Positions 46,977 to 56,623 of a stretch of 64,000 bases of DNA are shown in pieces. The DNA is taken from assembly GCA_945871915.1 (NCBI GenBank), contig CAMBXO010000007.1, positions 82,491 through 146,490 on the forward strand, given 5' to 3'. The notes beneath the pieces were generated by a model. It searched no databases and was not told the DNA's origin. It saw only the letters and a program-made list of their open reading frames with translations. Every line of letters begins with the position of its first letter. Position 1 is the first letter of the stretch. Origin of the DNA: Singulisphaera sp. GP187 (GTDB taxonomy: Bacteria > Planctomycetota > Phycisphaerae > Phycisphaerales > SM1A02). The translations under genes and the position numbers were made by a program.

Positions 46977-47099
46977 TTGCGTCGTCCATTTCAGATCATA
47001 ACGATGAGGTAAGTCGTCGTAGTACGGCCTTGTGTTCCACTTCACGGTCTCACGTGCACGGCGAGGTGCATGGGACCAACAAATTTCTTGGAGACCAGA
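46977..47099 (+). promoter_or_regulatory. Promoter-like boxes and structured leader, copy 2
   Basis: TTGCGT (46977-46982) and TAACGA (46999-47004), again 16 bases apart. Hairpin A is AAGTCG/CGGCCTT (47011-47031) and hairpin B is GGTCTCA/TGGGACC (47046-47077) with inner stem TGCAC/GTGCA. Compared with copy 1 the stems keep pairing through compensatory changes, while CGTAG in loop A and TGTGTTCCACTTCACGGTCT are conserved in sequence. TTGGAGA precedes the start codon. Confidence 0.6.
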
Positions 47100-47819
47100 A
47101 TGAAACAAGCGATGGATGTTTGCCGCCCCATTGGGCGGCTGGCGATGAAATTGTCAATCAGTGCAAGTTGGGTGATTGCGGCTCTGGCGATGGGCGCGGC
47201 GGGTGGAGATCGCGTTCATCGACAGGACACGATGGTGGAAATCATCGCAATTGAGCAGCCAGTGGATGGGGAGGTTGCCCTTGCAGAAATCGACCGACAG
47301 ACGGCCGAGTTGCTGGAATTGCATGGCGTGATTGAATTGATTGAGGTCGATGAACAGGGAACGATGTACTACGCCTCGGGTTCAGGCGGCAGAGTGGATG
47401 TTGTGGTGGGGGGAACTGGTAGTGCACCGGGAGACGACGGCTCCAATTTGCGGTGGATTCCGACGCGAGTCACTCCCGGCGGAACTCTCGAAGTTCCGTG
47501 GCAACCTCCAGTGGTTGAACCGTGTGTCGACGGACGAAAAAGGGTCACCTACACACGATGGGTCCGCGTGTCGGCAAAGTGCGAGAACGGTCAAACGGTT
47601 TATGCTTGGGTCATTGAGACCTTTACTTGCGTCATGGATTGCAACATGCGACACGGCATTCGGCCGCCCACAAATTTTGGCGAGCCGCAGTACGACGAAC
47701 GTCAAGCGTGGCCGCGTGGGATGCCGCAGTCGTTTCCGAATAATTATGGAGGTTCAACCAAACGGATCGCTCCGCACTCCTTTGGAGGATGTGACGGGAT
47801 TGTGATTGGGAAAGGTTGA
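47100..47819 (+). CDS. Secreted protein, paralogue 2 of a tandem pair
   Basis: 239 residues with the same opening as its neighbour (MKQAMDVCRPIGRLAMKL), a Sec signal, and the shared domain IDRQTAELLELHGVIELIEVDEQGTMYYA. The C-terminal half is unrelated to that of paralogue 1, with only four or five cysteines and a YTRWVRVSAKCENGQTVYAWV beta stretch. Function unknown. The start at 47100 has GGAG 9 bases upstream. Confidence 0.72.
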   Translation: MKQAMDVCRPIGRLAMKLSISASWVIAALAMGAAGGDRVHRQDTMVEIIAIEQPVDGEVALAEIDRQTAELLELHGVIELIEVDEQGTMYYASGSGGRVDVVVGGTGSAPGDDGSNLRWIPTRVTPGGTLEVPWQPPVVEPCVDGRKRVTYTRWVRVSAKCENGQTVYAWVIETFTCVMDCNMRHGIRPPTNFGEPQYDERQAWPRGMPQSFPNNYGGSTKRIAPHSFGGCDGIVIGKG

Positions 47820-47850
47820 TTGCCACTCCGATCGAATGCGTGAACGATTC

Positions 47851-47882
47851 CCGCCCCATCAGCCACGCGGCTGGTGGGGCGG
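47851..47882. terminator. Bidirectional terminator hairpin
   Basis: CCGCCCCATCAGCC (47851-47864) pairs with GGCTGGTGGGGCGG (47869-47882) around a 4-base loop. It stands between the convergent paralogue 2 and chemoreceptor genes and can serve both, though the T-run is weak on the plus side. Confidence 0.75.
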
Positions 47883-47936
47883 TTCATTCAATCGTTGAGT
47901 ACGTTCCCCGTGAAGGCATCCATCAGACTGAAAGAA

Positions 47937-49592
47937 TCAATCAGACCCGGTCTTAAACCGCCCAAGTTCCGTGTTCAGCGATCCAATCGATTCACGGAGT
48001 TGATCCGCAGCCTGCGTAAATTCTGAAAGCGAGTGAACCGAGTTGGTGACATTGGCCGAGAGATTGACCATGGCCTCGCTGATCTGCTGAGCGCCCAGAT
48101 TCTGGCTGGTCATTCCCTGTGTGACTTCTTCGAAACGTCCTTGGATCACATCAACACCGTCGATCACTTGCGTGAGGCGCTGTCCGATCGATTCCACTTC
48201 CTGCACGCTTTGATTGACCTGTGCGGAGAATCGATCCATTTCCATCACTCCAGCTGAGACCGCCGAGCGCATTTGCGTCACGGTTCGCTCGATGTCAAGC
48301 GTGGAGCCAGCAGTCTGATCGGCAAGGCGCCGAATTTCTCTGGCAACCACAAGAAAGCCACGGCCATTTTCGCCTGCTTTTTCAGCTTCAATCGCAGCGT
48401 TCACCGAAAGCAGATTGGTTTGGTCAGCCACTTTGGTGATCGCAAGCACAATGCCGGAAATGTCGCGAGTCTTGGTGTGAATCGCTTCCAGTTTTTCAGA
48501 AATGGAGCTACTGCTGGCAACCAGCAACTGCATGGCCGACCGCATGTCAGTGAGCCCGGTGCGACCGAGCGAGGCGGTCGTCGCTGAATTGGTTGCCGCA
48601 AGTTCCACTTCGCCCATGGTGGAAAGAAGTTCCTTGCCAGTCGTGCTGATCTGGCGCACGGCGGCCGCAATTTCAGTTGTGGATGCTCCGAATTGGCTAA
48701 ACGCGGATTCTTGCTGCTGGCTGGTGGTGTGCATCTTGATCGCCGTGTTGGTCAGCGATCGCGTAGCGAGCGTGGAGGCTCGAACCATGACGGATATTTT
48801 TTCAAAGAAACTATCGACATACCGAGCCAGAGTGCCAACTTCGTCTTGCGTCGTAATGCCAAGCCGAGCGGTGAGGTCCGCATCGCCCTCTGCCATGATG
48901 CGCAATCGATCAGTGACCGACCGTAAGGAAGTCAGGACCGATCGGAGCATGATCGCGGCGCCACCGGCAACAATGCCAAGCACAATCAGGCTGACTGTCA
49001 TCGTGACCCACTTCCCCTGTGCAACCGATGCCGCCGCGTTGAGTTCATGTGCCTGCACCGTTCGGTTCGCCGCCGCCACAGACTTATCGATGGAAGCCCG
49101 ATGACGCTCGAACGCCGGCGTGAGCTTGTCATGCAAAATCGATTCGGCAAGAACACGGTCGCCGCGAGTGAGCGCAGGCATCAAGTCCGAATTGACAATC
49201 TTAAAAAACTGCAATGCAGGATCGCGTGACTCATCCAGAAGGTCGTTTAACATTTTTCCGTCGCCGCCATTCGCGACTGCTTTTAATTCGCGCGTCCAGA
49301 AAAGATTTCGTTCTTTGTATTCGCTTTCGCACTTCTGCATTCTCGCACTGAATTGGTTCAGTGCCTCAGGGGACTTGGCAGCCGTCATTTGGTAGGCAAG
49401 CAGATAGGGTTCCAATACGAAATAACTGGGAGGCAGAATGTCAGCAATCAAATCCTTGTTGCGGGCAACCGCCACATACAGCGGACCATTGATCATCACC
49501 CGTTGCAAAGTCGATCGATTGACCCAAATGATGAGTCCATATCCAATCAGGAACAGGATGCCAATGATCGTGAACTTTCGTCGAAATGTCAT
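47937..49592 (-). CDS. Methyl-accepting chemotaxis protein
   Basis: 551 residues. Helix near 9-24, a helical periplasmic sensor of about 170 residues (four-helix-bundle type), second helix near 200-218, HAMP domain ([15 protein letters not shown]) and a cytoplasmic signalling domain whose tip reads [25 protein letters not shown]. That tip is the CheA/CheW contact region. It transmits an unknown external signal to a chemotaxis or pilus-type system; no che genes are in the window. Single gene on the minus strand. Confidence 0.92.
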   Translation of the reverse strand: MTFRRKFTIIGILFLIGYGLIIWVNRSTLQRVMINGPLYVAVARNKDLIADILPPSYFVLEPYLLAYQMTAAKSPEALNQFSARMQKCESEYKERNLFWTRELKAVANGGDGKMLNDLLDESRDPALQFFKIVNSDLMPALTRGDRVLAESILHDKLTPAFERHRASIDKSVAAANRTVQAHELNAAASVAQGKWVTMTVSLIVLGIVAGGAAIMLRSVLTSLRSVTDRLRIMAEGDADLTARLGITTQDEVGTLARYVDSFFEKISVMVRASTLATRSLTNTAIKMHTTSQQQESAFSQFGASTTEIAAAVRQISTTGKELLSTMGEVELAATNSATTASLGRTGLTDMRSAMQLLVASSSSISEKLEAIHTKTRDISGIVLAITKVADQTNLLSVNAAIEAEKAGENGRGFLVVAREIRRLADQTAGSTLDIERTVTQMRSAVSAGVMEMDRFSAQVNQSVQEVESIGQRLTQVIDGVDVIQGRFEEVTQGMTSQNLGAQQISEAMVNLSANVTNSVHSLSEFTQAADQLRESIGSLNTELGRFKTGSD

Positions 49593-49618
49593 GGGCGGAA
49601 TGCTATCAATTCACTCGA

Positions 49619-50659
49619 TCAAGCCGCCGAATTCGCTCCACGGACTGCGCGGTGGCCAAGCCAATCCGCGATCCACAGCGAGAGGGCTGCTGCAATCAGA
49701 AACCAAAGACCGTGCTTGATGTCGGCCTTGATGAATCGCTGTCCTTCAAGCAGAAACAGTCCAAGCGCAAGCGACATGACATCAAGCATGCACCACTCAT
49801 TGGCATAGGTCAGCCACCTCCGTCGCCGAAGATGCACGTGCGGAAACGCTGGGACCACCCAAGCCCACAGTTCCGCAACGAGCACACATGTCGGAATCAC
49901 GATGAGACATACCAGCGACAACAGAGCCAATGCCCAGTTGTTCTGGTGCAACATGGTGAGGGCGGTACTGGTGATGCCATAACTCTCACCGCTCAGAAGA
50001 AACTGATTGATCTTTAGAAATGGAAGTTGAAAGGTTGTTTCGAAACACCCGGCGGCAAGTGCCACGGCTGCAAGTGCGGCCCATCCCTTCCACCCTGACA
50101 TGGTGACAAGGCATTGCCGCCGTGGTGAACTGGTGGAACGCCCTTGAGTCAAGCGTTCGTCCACGGCACTTGCAATGACCGAAAGCACCATATTCAGAGT
50201 GACGGCTGAAAGGAAGGCGTACACACCGAGATAGGTTGATGCACGCACCACCCATTGATCGCTTGCAAGCATGACGAGAACCAAAACAGAAAATGGATCG
50301 AGCATCGACCATTTTCCTAGGCGGCCCATCCAACCAAGCAGTTGTGTGCGTTGCGGGCTCTTGGGCATTCGGATCCATGCGTAGGCAAGCAACGCAATCT
50401 TGACAAAGGGAAAGACCACACTGAATCCGGCGATCAGGAACGCAATCAGCCACAGTCCTTCAGCCCACATCAGCCGAACCGTATGAAGCAGTGAATAGGT
50501 TTCCCCGCCTTGAATAAAGATGTCAATTCGCATGAATGGCAGGAACAACGCTGCGATTTGCAATGACAGAGCAGCGACAAGCAGGATGATCCAAAGCATC
50601 CCTCCAAAACCTGCAGAACGCATCAAGGAGGTGTCAGGGCTTGCCAATCTGATGTGCAT
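49619..50659 (-). CDS. PqiA-like integral membrane protein
   Basis: About 346 residues with eight hydrophobic segments in two similar halves. Each half has the PqiA-type pattern of a helix pair followed by a motif like LGKWSMLDPFSVLVLV (first half) and ANEWCMLDVMSLALGL (second half). PqiA proteins sit in the inner membrane and are thought to work with MCE-type lipid transport; no pqiB is adjacent. Start uncertain: the frame is open to 50767, overlapping the divergent efflux gene; 50659 and 50623 are candidates. Confidence 0.75.
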   Translation of the reverse strand: MHIRLASPDTSLMRSAGFGGMLWIILLVAALSLQIAALFLPFMRIDIFIQGGETYSLLHTVRLMWAEGLWLIAFLIAGFSVVFPFVKIALLAYAWIRMPKSPQRTQLLGWMGRLGKWSMLDPFSVLVLVMLASDQWVVRASTYLGVYAFLSAVTLNMVLSVIASAVDERLTQGRSTSSPRRQCLVTMSGWKGWAALAAVALAAGCFETTFQLPFLKINQFLLSGESYGITSTALTMLHQNNWALALLSLVCLIVIPTCVLVAELWAWVVPAFPHVHLRRRRWLTYANEWCMLDVMSLALGLFLLEGQRFIKADIKHGLWFLIAAALSLWIADWLGHRAVRGANSAA

Positions 50660-50772
50660 GCCTTGGCAGCCTAGCCGTTGGTTCCCTCCATAGATCGCTC
50701 GATGGATTTCGGCTAACTTTGCCCGCTCATGTCTTCCTTGAACTTCCAGAATTCGCTTGCCGGGCACACCTA

Positions 50773-52329
50773 ATGCAATGTGCGTCTCGGATCAGTTGGC
50801 GTCTTCGGAGCTCCGCAACGGTCGGGTTGCTGGCATTGGTATGCGGCTGCATGGTGGGGCCTGATTACAAGCGTCCTGAGCCATTGCTCCCAGAGGCATT
50901 TCGAACGCCATCGGCAGCGCAGGTGAAGCCACAGATGGATGCTCAATTGGATTTCTGGTGGAGAGAATTCAAGGATTCAAAGCTTGATGAACTGATGGTT
51001 CGCGCGCAGCGGGGAAATCTCACCTTGATGCAGACGGCCACCAATATCGCCACCTATCGAAGTAACTATGGAATCAGTTATAGCCAACTCTTTCCCAGTT
51101 TGACTGCGGGTGGTGGATACAGTTACAGCCTTTTTAACTTTGCCGAATTGGGTGCGGACACCAGTTCGAGTGCCTTTAGCCAATGGAATTACGGGGTTCG
51201 GGTGGCCAGCTGGGAGATCGACCTGTTTGGAAAAATTCATCGAGGCATGGAGGCCGCACAGGCTCGATTGCAACAGAGTGTGGAAGGTTGGCGTCTTGCC
51301 CTTGTTGCCTTGCGGGCCGAAGTGGCCAACTCCTACCTGACCATTCGCACATTGCAAGTGCAAAGAGACTTGGCCCTTCGCAATCTTGATTTCATGCAGC
51401 AGATGTATGACGCAACGAAAGCGAAATTTGATGCACAAAAAGATTCGCAAATCGAATTGAGCGAGGCGGGGGCAAGGCTTTCAGTCGCCAAGGCCACCAT
51501 TCCAAAATTGACGGCGGCCATTCAACAGCAATGCAATGGGTTGAGTGTCTTGCTTGGTGAAGTCCCCGGTCCTATGCAGGACGAACTGGCGGCGTCATCA
51601 ACCATTCCGCTGGTGAACGGCGAGACGGCAATCGGGATTCCGACCGACCTTCTCAGGCGGCGTGCCGATGTGCTGCAAGCTGAGCGGGCTCTGGCTGCTG
51701 CAACGGCCGACATTGGGGTGGCCGAAGCGGGGTACTACCCGGAATTGAAACTCAACGGAACCTTTGGAATTGCCGCGACCACGTTTAGTGGTCTTGGCGA
51801 AATCGGCAATCAGACCTATTCGTTTGGCCCATCGCTCAGTTGGAATTTTTTCAACGGCGGATTGGTGACCAGTCATGTGCAAATGAAGCAGGCGATCGCG
51901 TTGGGGCTCGCCATTGCGTGGCGTCAGACCGTGCTGCAAGCTGCAAGTGAAGTGCAGACAGCCATCGACAATTATGCCGGAGCGCGGGAGCAATTGACCG
52001 ACTACACCACAACACTCGACGACATGACCGTTGTCTATGGCTTAGCGATTTCACGTTATCAAGCCGGCACCATCAACATTACGCAGTTGCTGCAGTTGGC
52101 GACGGCGCTCTTGGATGCTGAAAATAGTTACACGCAGGCTCGCGGACTGACCGCACAGAATCTTGTTGAGCTCTACCGAAGCCTTGGTGGTGGATGGGAG
52201 AGCCATCAAGTTCCCAGCGCAGGCCAGGATGCATTTGAGAAAGATGGTCCTGACATGTGGGGCAAGCAGCCAGCGCTCCCGGACGAGAATTCGGAAGTAC
52301 CAGCAGAAGCACAAGGAACAAACGGATGA
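50773..52329 (+). CDS. RND efflux outer-membrane lipoprotein (NodT/OprM family)
   Basis: 518 residues from the ATG at 50773. Lipoprotein signal ending LALVCGC, followed by MVGPDYKRPEP, the classic NodT/OprM opening, then two TolC-type repeats. Outer-membrane channel for the RND pump encoded next. The frame is open to 50719 but the signal peptide begins after 50773. ATGA overlap with the adaptor gene. Confidence 0.93.
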   Translation: MQCASRISWRLRSSATVGLLALVCGCMVGPDYKRPEPLLPEAFRTPSAAQVKPQMDAQLDFWWREFKDSKLDELMVRAQRGNLTLMQTATNIATYRSNYGISYSQLFPSLTAGGGYSYSLFNFAELGADTSSSAFSQWNYGVRVASWEIDLFGKIHRGMEAAQARLQQSVEGWRLALVALRAEVANSYLTIRTLQVQRDLALRNLDFMQQMYDATKAKFDAQKDSQIELSEAGARLSVAKATIPKLTAAIQQQCNGLSVLLGEVPGPMQDELAASSTIPLVNGETAIGIPTDLLRRRADVLQAERALAAATADIGVAEAGYYPELKLNGTFGIAATTFSGLGEIGNQTYSFGPSLSWNFFNGGLVTSHVQMKQAIALGLAIAWRQTVLQAASEVQTAIDNYAGAREQLTDYTTTLDDMTVVYGLAISRYQAGTINITQLLQLATALLDAENSYTQARGLTAQNLVELYRSLGGGWESHQVPSAGQDAFEKDGPDMWGKQPALPDENSEVPAEAQGTNG

Positions 52330-53480
52330 GAAACGATACGCCTGTCCGCTTCACAATCGCCATCATTTCTCTCGTGCTGGTCGCACGATGCGGCGAAGGC
52401 CCCGCATCCTCGCCCAAGGCACCCGGCGTACCCGTGGTCACAGCGATGGTTGCCAAGCGTGACATTCCGCAGCAGAAGTCGTATCCGGGAATCGTTGCGT
52501 CGCCTCGCACCATTGAGTTGGCGGCACGCGTTGAGGGTTTTCTCATGAAGCAAGAGGTGCCGGATGGTGCGGTGACCACACCTGGGCAAGTGATCTATCG
52601 GATTGATCCTCGCCCGTTTGAAGCTGCCGTGCTTGCAGCCGAGGGGCAGTTGGCCGAGGCCGTTGCACAGCGCAACTATGCCAAGACGGAGCGGGATCGC
52701 AACGAGCCGCTTGTCAAGGTGAATGCGATCAGCCAACAGGTCTTTGACGGATTGGTCACCAAGGACGAAACAGCCGAAGCGCAAGTGCTGGTTGCACAGG
52801 CAAACTTAACGGAAGCCAAAATCAATTTGTCGTACTGCACGATGAGCAGTCCATTCAACGGGCTGCTGGGCGCGAGTCAATACTTTGAAGGCGCGGTGGT
52901 AGGAACGTTGCCCACCGTCAACCTGAATTCGCTTGTGCAGATTGATCCGCTGTGGGTGCAGTTCAGTCCATCGTCCGTGGAATGGCCGCAGTATCAAGCG
53001 TTGTTGTCCAAAGGGTCGGTGCAGGTTTCGATTGACACCGACGGTGCCTCGCCAGCACACGCCGACGGGCAAATTGTTTTCGCTGACAATACCGTTTCCA
53101 CTTCAACCAGCACGCTGATGATGCGAGCCGAGTTTAAGAATCCAACTGGAGTCTTTCGTCCTGGTGCGTATGCACAAGTCCGTGTTGTGCTTGGTCAACT
53201 TATTGGTGCAACCGTTTTTCCGGAGCGTGCAGCATTTGCTCGTGAAGCGGACCTTTTTGTATGGCGCGTCAAGAGTGACGGCACAGTGGAATCCGTGTTG
53301 ATCAAACCGATCCTGGTTCATGAGGGCGACCTTGTCTTTACGGGACAACTGAACGTGGGGGACCGCGTTGTGGTTGACGGAATGCAACGGCTGAAAACAG
53401 GCACTCCTGTCGTTGAGGCACCAAGTCAACCCACCGTCGTGCCACCGGCTCCAGCCGCGGCAGAAGAGAAATCACACTAG
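52326..53480 (+). CDS. RND efflux periplasmic adaptor (AcrA/MexA type)
   Basis: 384 residues. Signal segment (FTIAIISLVLVARCG; the Arg before Cys makes lipidation doubtful), lipoyl halves ELAARVEGFLMKQEVPDGAVTTPG and INLSYCTMSSPFNGLLG, coiled-coil hairpin between them, and PGAYAQVRVV in the beta-barrel. Start overlaps the upstream stop. 23 bases before the pump gene. Confidence 0.92.
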   Translation: MRNDTPVRFTIAIISLVLVARCGEGPASSPKAPGVPVVTAMVAKRDIPQQKSYPGIVASPRTIELAARVEGFLMKQEVPDGAVTTPGQVIYRIDPRPFEAAVLAAEGQLAEAVAQRNYAKTERDRNEPLVKVNAISQQVFDGLVTKDETAEAQVLVAQANLTEAKINLSYCTMSSPFNGLLGASQYFEGAVVGTLPTVNLNSLVQIDPLWVQFSPSSVEWPQYQALLSKGSVQVSIDTDGASPAHADGQIVFADNTVSTSTSTLMMRAEFKNPTGVFRPGAYAQVRVVLGQLIGATVFPERAAFAREADLFVWRVKSDGTVESVLIKPILVHEGDLVFTGQLNVGDRVVVDGMQRLKTGTPVVEAPSQPTVVPPAPAAAEEKSH

Positions 53481-53503
53481 GCGTTTCGCCTTTTAGCACA
53501 CCC

Positions 53504-56500
53504 ATGGTTCGCTTTTTCATCCATCGACCAATCTTCGCGAGCGTGATCGCGATCATTACGGCGCTCGCAGGCTCCATTGCTCTGGTGGTGCTGCCCATTT
53601 CCCAGTTTCCAAATGTGGTCCCGCCCACGGTTCAAGTTGCGGCAACGTACAACGGAGCAGACGCGCTCAGTGTTGCCAATTCCGTCACCATGCCGCTTGA
53701 GACGCAGATCAACGGTGTGGAGGGAATGCTGTATCTCTCATCGAACAGCACGAATAATGGTGCCAGCACGATCACGGTGACCTTTCAGGTTGGCTACGAC
53801 TTGAACATTGGAGCCGTGGATGTTCTGAACCGCGTTCAATCTGCGATTCCGCAATTGCCAAGCCAGGTACAGGACTTGGGCGTGACCATTAATAAGCAAT
53901 CGACCAACTTGACTGTGGTGGTCTCGTTGCTCTCGCCAACGGGTGAATACGACAGTGCGTTTCTTTCGAATTACGCCGCCAACATTGTGCAGCCTGTGCT
54001 GTCACGCGTGGATGGCGTGGGCACGATCACGGTGTTTGGTTTGCTTCAGTATTCGATGCGTGTCTGGCTCAATCCAGATCGGATGACCGCCATGAGTCTG
54101 TCGCCACAAGATGTGGTGGATGCCATTCGGGATCAAAATCAGCAGGCCGCGATCGGAAGTGTTGGTGCCGCGCCCACCGCTGGTCGCTCGGATTTTGACC
54201 TGACACTTGTGACCAAGGGGCGGCTGCAGAAACCAGAAGAGTTTGAGCAGATCATTGTGCGTACTGGGCCAAACGGTGCGGTGGTACGCATTGCCGATAT
54301 TGGGCGAGTGGAACTTGGTGCGTACCAATACGACTCCACATCCACACTCAATGGCGGAAGTACGGGAACGATCGGCGTGTATCAATTGCCATCGGCCAAC
54401 GCTTACTCCGTGGTCGAGAGTGTTACCAGCCAAATGAAACGGCTCGAGCCGCTGTTGCCACCGGGGATCACTTGGCAGGTCACCTACGACAGCACGCGAT
54501 TTGTTTCCGCGTCCATTGAAGAGCTCATCAAGACGCTCGTCGAAGCCGGTCTTCTTGTGCTTGCGGTCATCTTCATCTTCTTGCAAAGCGGTCGAGCCAC
54601 GCTGATCCCGATGATCGCAATTCCAGTCTCCATTGTTGGCACCTTCGCCATCATGTTTGCTGCAGGCTTCAGCATTAACACGCTCACCCTTCTTGGGTTG
54701 GTGCTTGCCATTGGTCTTGTTGTGGATGACTCGATCATTGTGGTCGAAAATGTGTACCGGCAGCTGGAAATGGGGGCGCCCAATGGAATCGTGGCAGCCG
54801 AACGCGCTATGGAGGAAGTGGCTGGCCCCATTGTTGCCACAAGTTCGGTGCTGCTTGCGGTCTTTATCCCGGCCGCACTCATGCCCGGCATTACTGGACA
54901 GCTGTACAACCAGTTTGCCTTGACCATCGCATTCAGTATCGCGTTGAGCATGGTGAATTCTCTCACGCTCTCACCGGCACTCTGCGCCGTGTTTCTGCAA
55001 AAGCCACACAAGACAACCTTTCGGCCATTCGTCATCTTCAATGAGGGCTTTGAGTGGGCGACCGGCAAGTACTCATCGTTCGTTCGTTGGCTGGCGCATC
55101 GGTGGTACATCGTTGCAGTCACCTTTTTGCTCGGCGCCCTCGCTGTGGTGTTGTTACTCGAACGCACGCCGACTGCGTTTATCCCCAATGAGGATCAAGG
55201 CTATTACTTTGTCGGCGTCCAACTTCCACCGGGTTGCAGTTTAGAACGCACGGAAGCAGTCAGCCAGAAAGTGCTCGACATTGTGCGGCAGGATTCAGCG
55301 GTGGTTGATGTCATTCAGATCAACGGCTACAACCTGATGACCAGTGTTCCGACCACCAATGCTGGATTCATCATTGTGGTGCTCAAGCAGTGGGCACAGC
55401 GGGATCCATTTACGGAAAACGCGCGTGAGATCATCACTCGTGCGGCACCCAAACTTCTCTCGATTCCTGAGGGGATTGCGATGCCATTTCCACCGCCACC
55501 AATTCCAGGACTCGGTGCGGTCGCTGGATGGCAACTTCAGTTAGAAGACATGAACGGGCAGGGATTCAACTTCCTGGCGGGTGCAGCCAATGAATTGATT
55601 GTCGCGCTGGAGAAACGCCCCGAGGTGGCAAGGGTGACCACGCCGTTCCAGTCGCAGGTTCCGATGGTGCGGATCAAGATTGACCGCACCAAGGCCATGA
55701 ATTACGGGGTCAGCATGGCGGCGGTCTTTGCGGGAATGGGTCAGACGCTGGGGCAATCGTATGTCAACAACTTTAATGAATTCAATCAGATCTACAACGT
55801 GATGGTGCAGGCAGATGCCGCGAGCCGCATGCGCATTCGAGATGTGTTCAAGTTGTATATCCGCAACGACAAGGGCGAAATGGTTCCGTTGAGTTCATTT
55901 GCAAACTATGAATTTGAAATCGGTACAGACAACGCCACGCGATACAACTTGTACAACACGATTCAACTCAATGGTTCGACTGGTGCAGGTTTTGGATCGG
56001 GTGATTCCATCAAGGCCGTCGAGGAGGTCGCAGAGGAACTGCTGCCAGATGGTGTGAGTTATGAATGGACCGGCACCACCTACCAGCAGATTGAGTCGGG
56101 TTCGTACGCCCCGTTTGTCTTTGCCCTGGCGATTATTGCGGTGTATCTGCTGCTTGCAGCGCTCTACGAGAGTTGGATTCTTCCTCTCAATGTGTTGCTG
56201 GCCGTTACCTTTGCCGTTCTTGGTGCGTTGACATTTATGCATCTGCGAGGCCGACCCTTGGATGTGTACGCCCAGATTGGAATGGTGATGTTGGTGGGTC
56301 TGGCGGCCAAGAACGCGATTCTGATTGTGGAGTTTGCCAAGGTGCGTTACGACAAGGGGGAATCCATCATCGACGCGGCCGTGAACGCATCTCACCAGCG
56401 ATTGCGACCCATCATGATGACGGCCATTGCGTTTATGTTGGGAATTGCTCCGCTGGTCATTGCGGTTGGTGCGGGGGCCAACAGTCGTCAATCCATTGGA

Positions 56501-56623
56501 ACCACAGTCCTGGGAGGCATGATCGGCTCAGCGACCATGGACCAATTGGTGGTGCCAGTGTTCTTTGTGATGATTATGGGAATTTCGTCGCGATTGGGCC
56601 TAGGCAAGCGGACTGTCAACTGA
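53504..56623 (+). CDS. RND multidrug efflux transporter, HAE1/AcrB family
   Basis: 1039 residues, the standard length. FFIHRPIFASVIAIITALAG at the start, LVVDDSIIVVENV with the paired Asp residues of the proton relay near residue 408, the large periplasmic domains, and GLAAKNAILIVEFAK near 930 with the relay Lys. Inner-membrane proton-driven pump of a complete tripartite system with the two preceding genes. Substrates cannot be predicted. Its last 8 bases overlap the convergent Mrp gene. Confidence 0.95.
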   Translation: MVRFFIHRPIFASVIAIITALAGSIALVVLPISQFPNVVPPTVQVAATYNGADALSVANSVTMPLETQINGVEGMLYLSSNSTNNGASTITVTFQVGYDLNIGAVDVLNRVQSAIPQLPSQVQDLGVTINKQSTNLTVVVSLLSPTGEYDSAFLSNYAANIVQPVLSRVDGVGTITVFGLLQYSMRVWLNPDRMTAMSLSPQDVVDAIRDQNQQAAIGSVGAAPTAGRSDFDLTLVTKGRLQKPEEFEQIIVRTGPNGAVVRIADIGRVELGAYQYDSTSTLNGGSTGTIGVYQLPSANAYSVVESVTSQMKRLEPLLPPGITWQVTYDSTRFVSASIEELIKTLVEAGLLVLAVIFIFLQSGRATLIPMIAIPVSIVGTFAIMFAAGFSINTLTLLGLVLAIGLVVDDSIIVVENVYRQLEMGAPNGIVAAERAMEEVAGPIVATSSVLLAVFIPAALMPGITGQLYNQFALTIAFSIALSMVNSLTLSPALCAVFLQKPHKTTFRPFVIFNEGFEWATGKYSSFVRWLAHRWYIVAVTFLLGALAVVLLLERTPTAFIPNEDQGYYFVGVQLPPGCSLERTEAVSQKVLDIVRQDSAVVDVIQINGYNLMTSVPTTNAGFIIVVLKQWAQRDPFTENAREIITRAAPKLLSIPEGIAMPFPPPPIPGLGAVAGWQLQLEDMNGQGFNFLAGAANELIVALEKRPEVARVTTPFQSQVPMVRIKIDRTKAMNYGVSMAAVFAGMGQTLGQSYVNNFNEFNQIYNVMVQADAASRMRIRDVFKLYIRNDKGEMVPLSSFANYEFEIGTDNATRYNLYNTIQLNGSTGAGFGSGDSIKAVEEVAEELLPDGVSYEWTGTTYQQIESGSYAPFVFALAIIAVYLLLAALYESWILPLNVLLAVTFAVLGALTFMHLRGRPLDVYAQIGMVMLVGLAAKNAILIVEFAKVRYDKGESIIDAAVNASHQRLRPIMMTAIAFMLGIAPLVIAVGAGANSRQSIGTTVLGGMIGSATMDQLVVPVFFVMIMGISSRLGLGKRTVN

